From positions 62,001 to 126,000 of the forward strand of contig DOQR01000006.1 in NCBI GenBank assembly GCA_003514385.1: a stretch of 64,000 nucleotides of DNA, in the 5' to 3' direction. Shown here one piece after another: positions 22,275 to 30,487 of the stretch (the stretch's first letter is position 1; every line of letters starts with the position of its first letter). The position numbers and the translations under genes are program-made. The notes under the pieces were generated by a model. The model saw only the letters and a list, made by a program, of their open reading frames with translations, had not been told where the DNA came from and searched no databases. The stretch comes from Oscillospiraceae bacterium (GTDB lineage Bacteria; Bacillota; Clostridia; Oscillospirales; Acutalibacteraceae).

Positions 22275-24188
22275 TTATTTCTTTTTCTTCTTTCCGGCTA
22301 TCGGCAGCATTACCGCGCCGGCGAGGAGGGTTATCGCGGAGACCGCTATCGGTGCGCCGGTCTGCGGGGTCAGCGGAGTTTTTCCGCCGCCGTTTGCCGC
22401 GCTGCCGGGCGTATTTTTCTTGCCCGACAGGAACACATAGTTGTCATACTCGCTGTCGCTCATCGCCGTGAAGGTGAATGTGCGGCTCTTGACGAACGGC
22501 ACCTGACCGTTCTTGAGCGAATAGACGACCGTTACGGTGAACGGCTCGGTGCTCTTGGGCAGGGAGTGCTTTTTGAACTCTATCTTGCAGCTCTCGCCGA
22601 CTTTAAGAACGGTTCCGTTCTTCGCCGAGAGATCAACATCCATGCCGTCCGCCTTGACACTGATTATCCCGGTGTCGTACTGCTCCGAGAGGCTCTCGAT
22701 AGTCAGTGCGGTGTCTTTCGATGTGTGGAAACCTGACGGGGACTTGTCGAACTTGACATAGAGTCCGTTCGCGGGATTCTGACCGAGGTTGAACTGCGGG
22801 AACTCGGGATCGGAATAGACATCCGTTATTCTGTCCGTGAAGAAGAATGTCAGATAGAAATTCCTCGTGTATCTGTCCCACGGGCACATTCCGTGGAACT
22901 GACCGTTGACGAACCAGGTGTTCTCGGGCAGATACGCGCAGCTCGCGTCGATATCGCGCTCGGGCGAGATATGCCAGTGAGTCGGGTCATTGCAGACCGT
23001 GTTCTGCTTTTTGTAGTCCGCCGGGAACTTCTCGCCGAACGGGGCGCAGTATGCGCCGGACGCCGAGTGAACATCAATAATATAGTCGGAGTTGACTCCG
23101 GTGCTCGTGCCGATATCGTGCCCGGTGTTCGCGATTATCGCTATCTTTGTGCCTGCGTCCTGAGCGCGCTTCAAGCCCTCGCTCATGTGAGCCATGGCGT
23201 TGTAGTGCATCTCGTCGCTCTTGGCTATCAGTCCTGCATTCTCGACGGGATCGAGATATTTTGCCTTGAACTCCTCGTACTTGTCGGGGGGAACGAAATC
23301 CCAGACACTGCCGAAGTTAATAACTATATCGAGCAGATACTGATGAATGATATCGTTGAACGCCTGATTGAGGCGGTCAAAACCGAACGCCTCGACGAGC
23401 CACTCATATTCATACTCCTTGCGGAAGCCTATCTCGACATACTCTATGAGCGTGGCGACGTCAAAATGTATGTTGCCCTCGAACAGGTCAACGACGAGCT
23501 GAGTACCGCAGGTCGCGGGAGCGTCCATTATCGCGCGGTCAACATCGCCCTTTGCGCCGTAATAATAGAGATATGTCGCAGTCAGCTGGCCGCCGTGGCT
23601 GAGTCCGTAGAGATTGACTTTCCGGCTTCCGGTGAGCTCTTTCACTTCCTGAATGAACTTGTCGAGCTTGGCAGCGTTTTCTACCTGACCCATGCGCCAG
23701 TCCTCGGTAAATGTGAAGTGATTCTCCGCGCCTATGCGCTCGATGAGATCGGCCGAGATCTCTTTTTCGGCTATGTATTTGTCCTCGCCTTTTGCCTTGA
23801 GGACGGATGCGCGGGTGTTCGCCGCACCCTCGGGATAGACTGAAAGATCATATTTAGAAGTGCCGTCCGGGTTGCAGCGCAGGGGTTCGAGTAGCTCGAC
23901 TCCCGCCTCGCCGACGACCTTGACAAGTCTCTCGTAATCGCCGAACGCCGCGCCGGCAAGCCCGCCTGCGAGCTCGGGGATACGGGCTATAACTATCTTT
24001 TTGAGGTCATCCATATTGATGCCCCAGACCTGATGCTCGTTTTCGCCGCCGAGGTCATAGAACAACGAGGGACCCGAATAGCCCTGAACGAGTATCAGCG
24101 GCGTTGCCTTATCTTGTGCGAAGGCCGACATCGGCAGGATGCACAGCAACATAACAACGCAGAGAATGGCAGATATTATTCTCTTCAT
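22275..24188 (-). CDS. Secreted alpha/beta hydrolase with sortase-like C-terminal anchor
   Basis: A 637-residue surface enzyme. It has a signal peptide of about 25 residues ending at AFA, then TPLILVQGYSGPSLFYD, the opening of LCAT-type lipases, and VNLYGLSHGGQLTATYL with the nucleophile serine in G-L-S-H-G. Beta-rich domains follow. The C-terminus is PLTPQTG, a hydrophobic helix and GKKKKK, a cell-wall sorting signal in which LTPQTG replaces LPxTG. It probably acts on esters or lipids outside the cell. Its ATG overlaps the stop of the transporter gene upstream in an ATGA overlap, so the two are translationally coupled. Confidence 0.85.
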   Translation of the reverse strand: MKRIISAILCVVMLLCILPMSAFAQDKATPLILVQGYSGPSLFYDLGGENEHQVWGINMDDLKKIVIARIPELAGGLAGAAFGDYERLVKVVGEAGVELLEPLRCNPDGTSKYDLSVYPEGAANTRASVLKAKGEDKYIAEKEISADLIERIGAENHFTFTEDWRMGQVENAAKLDKFIQEVKELTGSRKVNLYGLSHGGQLTATYLYYYGAKGDVDRAIMDAPATCGTQLVVDLFEGNIHFDVATLIEYVEIGFRKEYEYEWLVEAFGFDRLNQAFNDIIHQYLLDIVINFGSVWDFVPPDKYEEFKAKYLDPVENAGLIAKSDEMHYNAMAHMSEGLKRAQDAGTKIAIIANTGHDIGTSTGVNSDYIIDVHSASGAYCAPFGEKFPADYKKQNTVCNDPTHWHISPERDIDASCAYLPENTWFVNGQFHGMCPWDRYTRNFYLTFFFTDRITDVYSDPEFPQFNLGQNPANGLYVKFDKSPSGFHTSKDTALTIESLSEQYDTGIISVKADGMDVDLSAKNGTVLKVGESCKIEFKKHSLPKSTEPFTVTVVYSLKNGQVPFVKSRTFTFTAMSDSEYDNYVFLSGKKNTPGSAANGGGKTPLTPQTGAPIAVSAITLLAGAVMLPIAGKKKKK

Positions 24189-25525
24189 GCCTTCTTCTCC
24201 TTGGTGACTTTTGCAAGGAAGATAAGCGGCACGATTATAAACACCGCGATTATAGCGGAGACGAGGAATATCGTCGGGATCGGGACGAGGGTGCTCTCGC
24301 CGTATTCGTTGAGCATGGTGCCCAGCTCATATCTGCCGGAGAACTCAGAAATAGTCCAGCTGCCGACCTTCGGGCCGATTATCATGGGCAGAGTGACGGT
24401 GAACAGAAGTCTGACGCCCTGGAACTGACCGACCTTATCCTCGGGAGTGTAATCGCGCACTGTAGCGTTGAGGATTATCATAAGAAGACCGTAGCCGAGG
24501 ATCATAATGAGCGCAAAGAGCACGAAAGTAAGCAGAGTCTTTGCAAAGAAAACGGCAACGAGTCCCGCGACGAAGAGAAGAACTGCGGGGAAGACGAATA
24601 TTCTCTTACCGACCTTGTCGAGGAGCTTGCCGAGCAGGATAGTTACAACGACGAGACCGACAACAGCCGCCGCGCCGCCGATGATTATGGGCGTGGTTAT
24701 CTGGAAGGTGTTGAGGTCAAATTTGAGATAGTGCTGAACATAGATAAATATGTAGGGCATAAACACCTGAACTGCGGTGTTGAAAATGCAGGCGGACGCG
24801 AGGCAGAGATAGAGCGCCGCATTATTTTTTATAACCGACGGACGGAAGCCGTAGATAAGGTCGCTGAAATAGTTTGTGCTCTGTTTTACGCCCTTGCGCG
24901 GATCCTTGACCGAGAACAGACCGATGATTCCGCATATTGTGACGAGCGCGCCGAGGAACATGAAGCATGCAGGGTAGCCTGCTGCCTCAACGCCGACACC
25001 GAAAGCGACGGTAACTATAACGGTTGCGAACACGGGCAGAAGCGCCAAAACGGCTTCGGCAGTGCCGCGGTTTTCGGGGACGGTGACATCGGTGACCCAC
25101 GCGTTGAACGCGGCGTCGTTCGAGGTTGAGCCGAAGAATGTCATGACGCAGTCCATAATAATAACAACGCAGACCGTTGCGGCAACGACCTTGGAGGTAT
25201 CGGAGATATTGAAGAGCTTTCCGATATTCTCTCGCGAGATGAATGCGAACACGGCGACGGTGAAGCCCCAGATTATGTAGCCGCCGCTGATGAAGATTTT
25301 GCGGCGGTCGAGCTTGTCGCTGAGAGTACCCATGATGAATGTGGTCACAACTGCGGCTATCGCAGACGCGGCGACCATCTTTGCTATATCGTCGGCTGTG
25401 CCGCCGATGTAGTTGAACAGGAATGTGTTGAAGTAGACGTTCTCAACAGCCCACGCGACCTGCCCGATGAAGCCGAACAGGATGATGTTGAAGAGAATCC
25501 GCCCTCCGAGCTTTTTCTTTTCCAA
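24185..25525 (-). CDS. MFS transporter (GPH/sugar-type)
   Basis: A 446-residue membrane protein with about twelve hydrophobic segments and the MFS loop motif GTLSDKLDRRK after segment 2. The WAVENVYFNTFLFNYIGG start resembles glycoside-type symporters and their SLC45-like relatives. I place the start at TTG 25525, eight bases after GGAGG; the open frame continues upstream for 36 codons without a ribosome site. Its stop overlaps the ATG of the surface hydrolase, which suggests the transporter takes up a product of that enzyme. The substrate is not known. Confidence 0.85.
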   Translation of the reverse strand: MEKKKLGGRILFNIILFGFIGQVAWAVENVYFNTFLFNYIGGTADDIAKMVAASAIAAVVTTFIMGTLSDKLDRRKIFISGGYIIWGFTVAVFAFISRENIGKLFNISDTSKVVAATVCVVIIMDCVMTFFGSTSNDAAFNAWVTDVTVPENRGTAEAVLALLPVFATVIVTVAFGVGVEAAGYPACFMFLGALVTICGIIGLFSVKDPRKGVKQSTNYFSDLIYGFRPSVIKNNAALYLCLASACIFNTAVQVFMPYIFIYVQHYLKFDLNTFQITTPIIIGGAAAVVGLVVVTILLGKLLDKVGKRIFVFPAVLLFVAGLVAVFFAKTLLTFVLFALIMILGYGLLMIILNATVRDYTPEDKVGQFQGVRLLFTVTLPMIIGPKVGSWTISEFSGRYELGTMLNEYGESTLVPIPTIFLVSAIIAVFIIVPLIFLAKVTKEKKA

Positions 25526-25645
25526 TTGTATGTCCTCCGTTCCGGGGCGGATTACCGCGCCCCGATTTATTTCACGGAATATAATACCAAATTTATGGCG
25601 GATAATCAACATATTTTTGTATATCTTTGTCAAATCGATTTATTT

Positions 25646-26455
25646 TCAGAGAACTTTATTTTTGAAATCCAGGGTCTCCGTCATCCACACCGCGCAGGAC
25701 TGTCCGTAATACGGAACGACAAAAAATGCAGGCAGAATTAATACACAGCTGAGAAACCAGAGAATAAATCCCGCCTTGAATCGGGCGAAAGCGCGGCAGT
25801 GCCCGCGCATGATATCGCGGCTTTGGCGCAGAGCCTGTTTTATTGAAACATCCGGATCGGCGGCGAGAATATACTCCGCCGCAGACCACGCCTGACGCGC
25901 GCCGGAGCAGAATATGCAGCCCGATATAAGCATGAGTATGCTCCCCGTGAGCACGGCGGCTATCGTCAGAATGCCGACAGTTGACGAGAGAAGCATATAT
26001 ATCCCGCCCGCCGCGAGAGCCGCACCCGGCAGGAGAAAGAATATCCACAAAACGAGGTTCAGCGCCGCGAGCGCGATATGCAGGCGGAGCGCAGAAAAAG
26101 CGCGTTTGCCGCGAAACGCCGCGGTACATTCGGCGGCGCGGGGTTTTTGCCCCAGCGCGCCGAGCAGGAAATATCGCTTCATCCCCTGCCTCAGCGGCGC
26201 GATGAGAGCCGAGACGGCTATGGTCAGCAAAATGCACGCCGCCGCATTGACAGCGGGGCTGAGCAGCTTTGACACCGAAGATAGCGCGGAGGTCACCGCG
26301 GAGGCGTTGAGCAGGAGCCGCGCCCCGGCAGTCATGAATCCCCCGGCGACGGCCGCCGCCGCGAGACAGCCGAACATAACGGCGCCGCCCGCTCCCGAGT
26401 CCGTCTGCGCCGCCCTTCCGCACACTCTTATCTGTGAATCCTTCATTTTTGTCAC
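25646..26455 (-). CDS. Multi-pass membrane protein, DUF975-like
   Basis: A 269-residue, alanine-rich protein with about five or six hydrophobic segments. The C-terminal part has AWSAAEYILAADPDVSIKQAL, RQSRDIMRGHCRAFARFKAGFI and a final membrane segment, similar to DUF975 proteins with their paired R..M.G....F motif. No transport or enzyme motif is seen. It is transcribed leftward, divergent from the Smr gene. Confidence 0.6.
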   Translation of the reverse strand: MTKMKDSQIRVCGRAAQTDSGAGGAVMFGCLAAAAVAGGFMTAGARLLLNASAVTSALSSVSKLLSPAVNAAACILLTIAVSALIAPLRQGMKRYFLLGALGQKPRAAECTAAFRGKRAFSALRLHIALAALNLVLWIFFLLPGAALAAGGIYMLLSSTVGILTIAAVLTGSILMLISGCIFCSGARQAWSAAEYILAADPDVSIKQALRQSRDIMRGHCRAFARFKAGFILWFLSCVLILPAFFVVPYYGQSCAVWMTETLDFKNKVL

Positions 26456-26593
26456 CGCCCGTTTTTTGAAGATATTATTTCCCTGATTTTCCGTAAAATT
26501 CCTCCGAATAACAAAATAAGAAGAAAATTCATTTTACTTTTAAATTTATGTGATTTATACTATATATAATAAAATAAAAAATCGGAGACAAAA

Positions 26594-26857
26594 ATGAAGA
26601 TAACGAGAAAAACCAGCTCCACGCTTTGTGTTGACATTCACGGTATGCGCGAGCGTGAAGCAAAATTCCGGCTCGAGTCTCTAATCGAAAACGGCTCGGC
26701 GGATATAACGCGCCTTGAGATAATCCACGGCTTCAACGGCGGCACGGTTTTGCAGTCCCTCGTGCGAAGCGGGCTCGAATCAAAAAGAATAAAGGAAATT
26801 CGCCCGGGCGACAATTCCGGGCAGACAATAATAATACTTAAACAAGGAGAAAAATGA
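26594..26857 (+). CDS. Stand-alone Smr-domain protein
   Basis: An 87-residue Smr (small MutS-related) domain. It has the family marks CVDIHGMREREAKFRLESLI, LEIIHGFNGGTVLQSLV (the HGxxxGxL loop) and a GDNSGQTIIILK end. Smr domains act as nucleases or bind nucleic acids, including stalled ribosome-mRNA complexes; which applies to this one is unknown. The stop codon overlaps the start of the GDPD gene, so the pair is translated together. Confidence 0.85.
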   Translation: MKITRKTSSTLCVDIHGMREREAKFRLESLIENGSADITRLEIIHGFNGGTVLQSLVRSGLESKRIKEIRPGDNSGQTIIILKQGEK

Positions 26858-27717
26858 TGAAGAAGAAAACAAAGATACTTATCTGCGTGCTCTGCGCCGT
26901 CGCGATAGCGGGCATTGCGGGCGGACTGTTCGCGAAGTTCCACACGAAGAAAATTCGCCCGAAAGAGACCGTCTCGATAAAGAGCGTCAGCGGAATAAAC
27001 CTCGACGAAATAACACTCACGGCGCACAGGGGCCTGAGCGCAATCGAGCCGGAGAACACCCTCCCCGCTTTCAAGGCGGCGTGCGAAGCGAAGTATAACT
27101 ATGTCGAGTTCGATATCGAGCCGACCTCCGACGGCAAGTGGATAGTCATGCACGACGACGATCTCAAGCGCACGACGAACGGTCACGGCAAGATAAACAA
27201 ATATACACTCGACGAAGTCAGCGCGCTGAAAATCGACAACGGCGCGAATATAGAGAACTACACCAACCTAAGGCTCCCCACATTCGAAGAGGCGATGGCT
27301 CTGCTCGACGAATACTATCCAGATGTAAAGCCCATGATTGAGATAAAGAGCATAGGCAAAGACAATCTCGACTCGCTCGTTGAGTTTTTCAAAGACTACG
27401 CCGCCAAGGGCAAGAGCACGATAATTATCTCGTTTGACAAGGATATAATCGACACATTATATAAGGAGTGCCCCGAGCAGACCTATTGGCTGCTGACAAG
27501 CGAGCTTTCGGACGAGGCCGTTGACTTTTGCAAAAATCACGGCAATATGCGCGCGGCATTCAACGGCAACAACGCGAAGAACACCGACAGCGTGATAAAC
27601 GCCGCCATTGACGCGGACATCCCGCTCGCCGCGTGGACGATAGACAACACCGACACTCTGAAGCACCTCTATTCTCTCGGTATCAGATATTTCACAACAA
27701 ATCGGATCACGCCTTAA
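26857..27717 (+). CDS. Membrane-anchored glycerophosphodiester phosphodiesterase
   Basis: A 286-residue GDPD with an N-terminal membrane anchor (residues about 6-22). The TIM-barrel motifs are TAHRGLSAIEPENTLPAF with the catalytic HR, YVEFDIEPTSDG with the metal E and D, and VMHDDDLKRTTNG with the second catalytic histidine; MIEIK and a final AWTIDN complete the site. It splits glycerophosphodiesters into glycerol-3-phosphate and an alcohol outside the membrane. Two start codons sit in tandem (ATGATG); the second has the better spacing to AAGGAG. It overlaps the Smr gene. Confidence 0.92.
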   Translation: MKKKTKILICVLCAVAIAGIAGGLFAKFHTKKIRPKETVSIKSVSGINLDEITLTAHRGLSAIEPENTLPAFKAACEAKYNYVEFDIEPTSDGKWIVMHDDDLKRTTNGHGKINKYTLDEVSALKIDNGANIENYTNLRLPTFEEAMALLDEYYPDVKPMIEIKSIGKDNLDSLVEFFKDYAAKGKSTIIISFDKDIIDTLYKECPEQTYWLLTSELSDEAVDFCKNHGNMRAAFNGNNAKNTDSVINAAIDADIPLAAWTIDNTDTLKHLYSLGIRYFTTNRITP

Positions 27718-27736
27718 AAAATTTTTTAAAAAAGTG

Positions 27737-27764
27737 TTGACAAACAGAGAAAGTATGATATACT
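27737..27764 (+). promoter_or_regulatory. Promoter of the PerR-rubrerythrin operon
   Basis: TTGACA at 27737-27742, a 16-base spacer and TATACT at 27759-27764. Confidence 0.85.
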
Positions 27765-27765
27765 A

Positions 27766-27788
27766 ATAACAGTAATCATTACTGATTA
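27766..27788 (+). promoter_or_regulatory. Fur/PerR-type operator
   Basis: CAGTAATCATTACTG at 27770-27784 is a perfect 7-1-7 palindrome in an AT-rich frame, just downstream of the -10 box and before a Fur-family gene. It is the likely site of autoregulation. Confidence 0.75.
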
Positions 27789-27807
27789 TGAACTGAGAGG
27801 AAGCAAT

Positions 27808-28209
27808 ATGAGATATTCGTCACAGCGTGATACTGTTCTGAAAGTCGTAAAAGCGGCTCGCGATCACCCGACTGCAGACACGATATATTCGCGTGTGCGC
27901 GCCGAGCTGCCGAAGATAAGCCTCGGCACCGTCTACCGCAATCTGAGCCTGCTCAGCGACATGGGTCTGATAACGACGCTTGAGACGCTCGACAAGAGCA
28001 TCCACTATGACGGCAACACCGACTCTCACAGCCACTTCATCTGCGAGCGATGCTCGAAGATAATCGATCTCGGAGTCGAACGCGGACTGCCCGAAGATAT
28101 TTCCGAGCTCGGGCTGCTCGTGCGGCACAAGAAGATCATCTATTACGGACTCTGTCCCGATTGCCAGCAAAACACGGCGGAGGATGGCGACGCCGGAGTT
28201 TTACAATAA
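27808..28209 (+). CDS. perR: Fur-family transcriptional regulator, PerR-like
   Basis: A 133-residue Fur-family regulator. Residues 1-80 form the winged helix with HPTADTIYSRVRAELPKISLGTVYRNL, and HSHFICERCSKI plus YYGLCPDCQQ carry the histidines and the two C-x2-C pairs of the structural zinc site. The small size, the operator in its own promoter and the rubrerythrin gene right behind it point to PerR, the peroxide sensor, rather than Fur or Zur. A metal-switch assignment from sequence alone is not decisive. Confidence 0.88.
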   Translation: MRYSSQRDTVLKVVKAARDHPTADTIYSRVRAELPKISLGTVYRNLSLLSDMGLITTLETLDKSIHYDGNTDSHSHFICERCSKIIDLGVERGLPEDISELGLLVRHKKIIYYGLCPDCQQNTAEDGDAGVLQ

Positions 28210-28242
28210 AAATAATTTTTAAAGTGTAAAGGAGAAATCATT

Positions 28243-28791
28243 ATGAAATTCGTATGTCCCGTTTGCGGTTATGTTTATGAAGGCGATTCTGTTCCGGAGG
28301 GCTTCAAGTGCCCCATCTGCGGCGCTGCCGGAGAGAAGTTCATCAAGCAGGACGAGGGCATGACCTGGGCTTCCGAGCATGTTGTCGGTGTTGCCAAGGA
28401 CGTTGATCCCGAGATCCTCCAGGGTCTCAGAGACAACTTCGCAGGCGAGTGCAGCGAGGTCGGCATGTATCTTGCAATGGCGAGAGTCGCCCACAGAGAG
28501 GGTTATCCCGAGATCGGTCTCTACTGGGAGAAGGCAGCTTACGAAGAAGCTGAGCACGCCGCCAAGTTCGCCGAGCTCCTCGGCGAGGTCGTGACCGACT
28601 CGACGAAGAAGAACCTCGAGATGAGAGTTGAGGCGGAGAACGGCGCTACCCTCGGCAAGACCGAGCTTGCAAAGCTCGCAAAGGCAAAGGGTCTCGACGC
28701 TATCCACGACACAGTCCACGAGATGGCTCGCGACGAGGCGAGACACGGCAAGGCTTTTGCAGGACTTCTCAAGAGATACTTCGGCGAATAA
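28243..28791 (+). CDS. rbr: Reverse rubrerythrin
   Basis: A 182-residue protein with an N-terminal rubredoxin-type iron site ([10 protein letters not shown] and CPICGAAG, residues 5-28) followed by a ferritin-like diiron domain with E-x2-H-type ligands ([36 protein letters not shown] and [11 protein letters not shown]). The domain order is reversed relative to classical rubrerythrin. Such proteins reduce hydrogen peroxide and oxygen in anaerobes. It follows perR by 33 bases and is probably induced by peroxide. The strong codon bias suggests high expression. Confidence 0.93.
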   Translation: MKFVCPVCGYVYEGDSVPEGFKCPICGAAGEKFIKQDEGMTWASEHVVGVAKDVDPEILQGLRDNFAGECSEVGMYLAMARVAHREGYPEIGLYWEKAAYEEAEHAAKFAELLGEVVTDSTKKNLEMRVEAENGATLGKTELAKLAKAKGLDAIHDTVHEMARDEARHGKAFAGLLKRYFGE

Positions 28792-28817
28792 TTCTTCGCA
28801 TAAAAGCCACACACATT

Positions 28818-28857
28818 CGCGGCGTACATCAAACGGTGTGCGCCGCGTTATTTTTAT
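28818..28857 (+). terminator. Terminator of the perR-rbr operon
   Basis: CGCGGCG and CGCCGCG form a hairpin followed by TTATTTTTAT. Confidence 0.88.
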
Positions 28858-28932
28858 ATAATCTTATCGGGACTTGAAAACGGCGGCGCAATATGCTACG
28901 ATAACTCAAAGAGCAAGAATTGAGGAGAAAAG

Positions 28933-29751
28933 ATGAAGGTAACCTGCGAATACTGCGAATCGGTCGTCGACGCCGAAAAGAACGACACCTGCCCCAACTG
29001 CGGCGCGCCGCTGGCGGACAGCCGAAAGGCAAAGGAGGCAGAGCTGCGCGAGGCTCAGAAGAAAAAAGAAGCCTACGAGCGCGAGGTGCGTGAAAAGCAG
29101 CACAAGCTCGAACAGGAGCGGATAGAAGCCGAGCGCGGCAAGATGATACTCGACGCGGTGACGAATGTCACGGGGCGCGCACATTCAGTCAGAAATTCAC
29201 GCGCGCTGAAAGCGGGATGCCTCATCCCGATAGTTGTAATTGCGCTGATAATAATACTATCTATCGCCTTTTCGGTGATTCGCCAAATCTCGGGCGGCAG
29301 CGTTGACGATCTGATTTCGGGAGTTGTCTCCGAAAAATTCTCCGACTACGAAGAAACGGAAGCAGTGCCAGAAAAGGTCGAAGTGAACTTCGGCGAAAAG
29401 GCGGTCACGCCCATGTACACCGTGCTGTGCGACGAGATAAAGGAAGTCGACAGCTACCCGTGGACGGTACAGAAGGGCTACAGATATGTTGCGGTTCATC
29501 TCGTGCTGACGAACAATCTCAGCGAGGAAGAAAGCCTCAATGAAAAGACCGATTTTGTTGTCAACGGCATAGCGCAGGACAGCCGTTTTCTCTCGGGCTA
29601 CAAGCGCATATCCTCGTCGCCCGTGACGGCGGGGCTCTCGATAGACGGATATCTCATCTTCGAGATACCGACAAATATCACAACCGCCCAGCTGAAATAC
29701 GGCGACTATGTGACGATAGACATAAAGCCCTCGGACATCAAAAGCAAATAA
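28933..29751 (+). CDS. Zinc-ribbon membrane protein with DUF4352-like domain
   Basis: A 272-residue protein in four parts: an N-terminal double C-x2-C zinc ribbon (CEYCESVV, CPNCGAPL), a charged coiled coil (about residues 30-72, rich in E, K, R), one membrane helix (about 97-117, LIPIVVIALIIILSIAF) and an extracellular part. The last, with YPWTVQKGYRYVAVHLVLTNNLSEEE, resembles DUF4352-type immunoglobulin-like domains. The role is unknown. It stands between two terminators and so forms its own transcription unit. Confidence 0.75.
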   Translation: MKVTCEYCESVVDAEKNDTCPNCGAPLADSRKAKEAELREAQKKKEAYEREVREKQHKLEQERIEAERGKMILDAVTNVTGRAHSVRNSRALKAGCLIPIVVIALIIILSIAFSVIRQISGGSVDDLISGVVSEKFSDYEETEAVPEKVEVNFGEKAVTPMYTVLCDEIKEVDSYPWTVQKGYRYVAVHLVLTNNLSEEESLNEKTDFVVNGIAQDSRFLSGYKRISSSPVTAGLSIDGYLIFEIPTNITTAQLKYGDYVTIDIKPSDIKSK

Positions 29752-29756
29752 AAAAT

Positions 29757-29795
29757 CAGGCTCGGTGTTCGCACATCGAGCCTGTTATTTATACG
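29757..29795. terminator. Shared terminator of convergent genes
   Basis: CAGGCTCG and CGAGCCTG form a hairpin with T-rich flanks, between the zinc-ribbon gene and the XRE gene that read towards each other. Confidence 0.75.
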
Positions 29796-30000
29796 GTCTT
29801 GTCTCGTTTGTCATACCGAGAATGTAGTCGGTCGAGGTATTATAGAGCCGCGCAAGCGAGATTACAAACCGAGTCGGTATCTCGCGTTTTCCTGTTTCAT
29901 AGTTGCTGTATACCCGCTGATCGATTCCGAGAAAAGCGGCAACCTCTTTTTGAACCATATCGTGATCTTCGCGCAGATCTCTTAATCGCGGATAATACAA
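29785..30000 (-). CDS. XRE-family HTH regulator
   Basis: A 71-residue single-domain Cro/CI-type regulator: YYPRLRDLREDHDMVQKEVA, AFLGIDQRVYSNYETGKREIP and LARLYNTSTDYILG, the standard five-helix XRE fold. The start is probably TTG 30000, with GAGG and GTGAGG upstream, although a GTG three codons earlier is possible. It is divergent from the SLOG-type gene, and both starts flank two identical-spacing palindromes at 30027-30069, so it probably represses itself and its neighbour. Confidence 0.88.
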   Translation of the reverse strand: MYYPRLRDLREDHDMVQKEVAAFLGIDQRVYSNYETGKREIPTRFVISLARLYNTSTDYILGMTNETRPYK

Positions 30001-30025
30001 GAGCCTCACCTCATTTTTAGTATAT

Positions 30026-30070
30026 CTACTATCAAAAAATAGTATTGATTTTACTATTATTTAATAGTAG
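30026..30070. promoter_or_regulatory. Twin operator palindromes between the XRE and SLOG genes
   Basis: TACTAT-6 bases-ATAGTA occurs twice: 30027-30044 and 30052-30069, in the same form and 25 bases apart from centre to centre. Both fill the space between the divergent starts and are likely binding sites of the XRE protein. Confidence 0.75.
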
Positions 30071-30088
30071 AATATGTTTGGTGAGGCT

Positions 30089-30472
30089 ATGATTAAGCGA
30101 ATCATTGTTGCTGGAAGCAGAAATTATCACAATTATCAGGAAGCAGAATCGTATATAAACTTTTGCATATGCCGAATTAGAAAAGAGTATAATCTGGTTT
30201 TCGTTTCCGGCGGATGTCGCGGTGCCGATGCACTTGGAGAGAGGTACGCCATTAGTAACGGATATGCTGTTGAGCGTCATCCTGCAAAGTGGCAGCTTTA
30301 CGGCAAAGCCGCCGGTCCAATAAGGAACCGAACAATGATAATGTCCGCAGATTATGTTATCTGTTTTTGGGATTACCAAAGCCGCGGGACTGCCTCTTTA
30401 ATAGAATATGCTAAAGAATTCAATAAACCCATTAGAATAAAAAAAGTTTCGTCATATGCATCGTCCGAATAA
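30089..30472 (+). CDS. SLOG-fold protein (DUF2493/YspA-like)
   Basis: A 127-residue Rossmann-like protein of the SLOG class. It opens with KRIIVAGSRNYHNYQEAESY, has LVFVSGGCRGADALGERYA, the nucleotide-binding GG.RGAD loop, then HPAKWQLYGKAAGPIRNRTM and VICFWDYQSRGTASLIEYAK. SLOG proteins bind nucleotides or their derivatives; some serve as sensors in anti-phage systems and others in DNA uptake. ATG 30089 (or the in-frame ATG 30074) could start it; neither has a perfectly spaced ribosome site. It is divergent from an XRE regulator that probably controls it. Confidence 0.8.
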   Translation: MIKRIIVAGSRNYHNYQEAESYINFCICRIRKEYNLVFVSGGCRGADALGERYAISNGYAVERHPAKWQLYGKAAGPIRNRTMIMSADYVICFWDYQSRGTASLIEYAKEFNKPIRIKKVSSYASSE

Positions 30473-30487
30473 AATGGCGATGCATAT

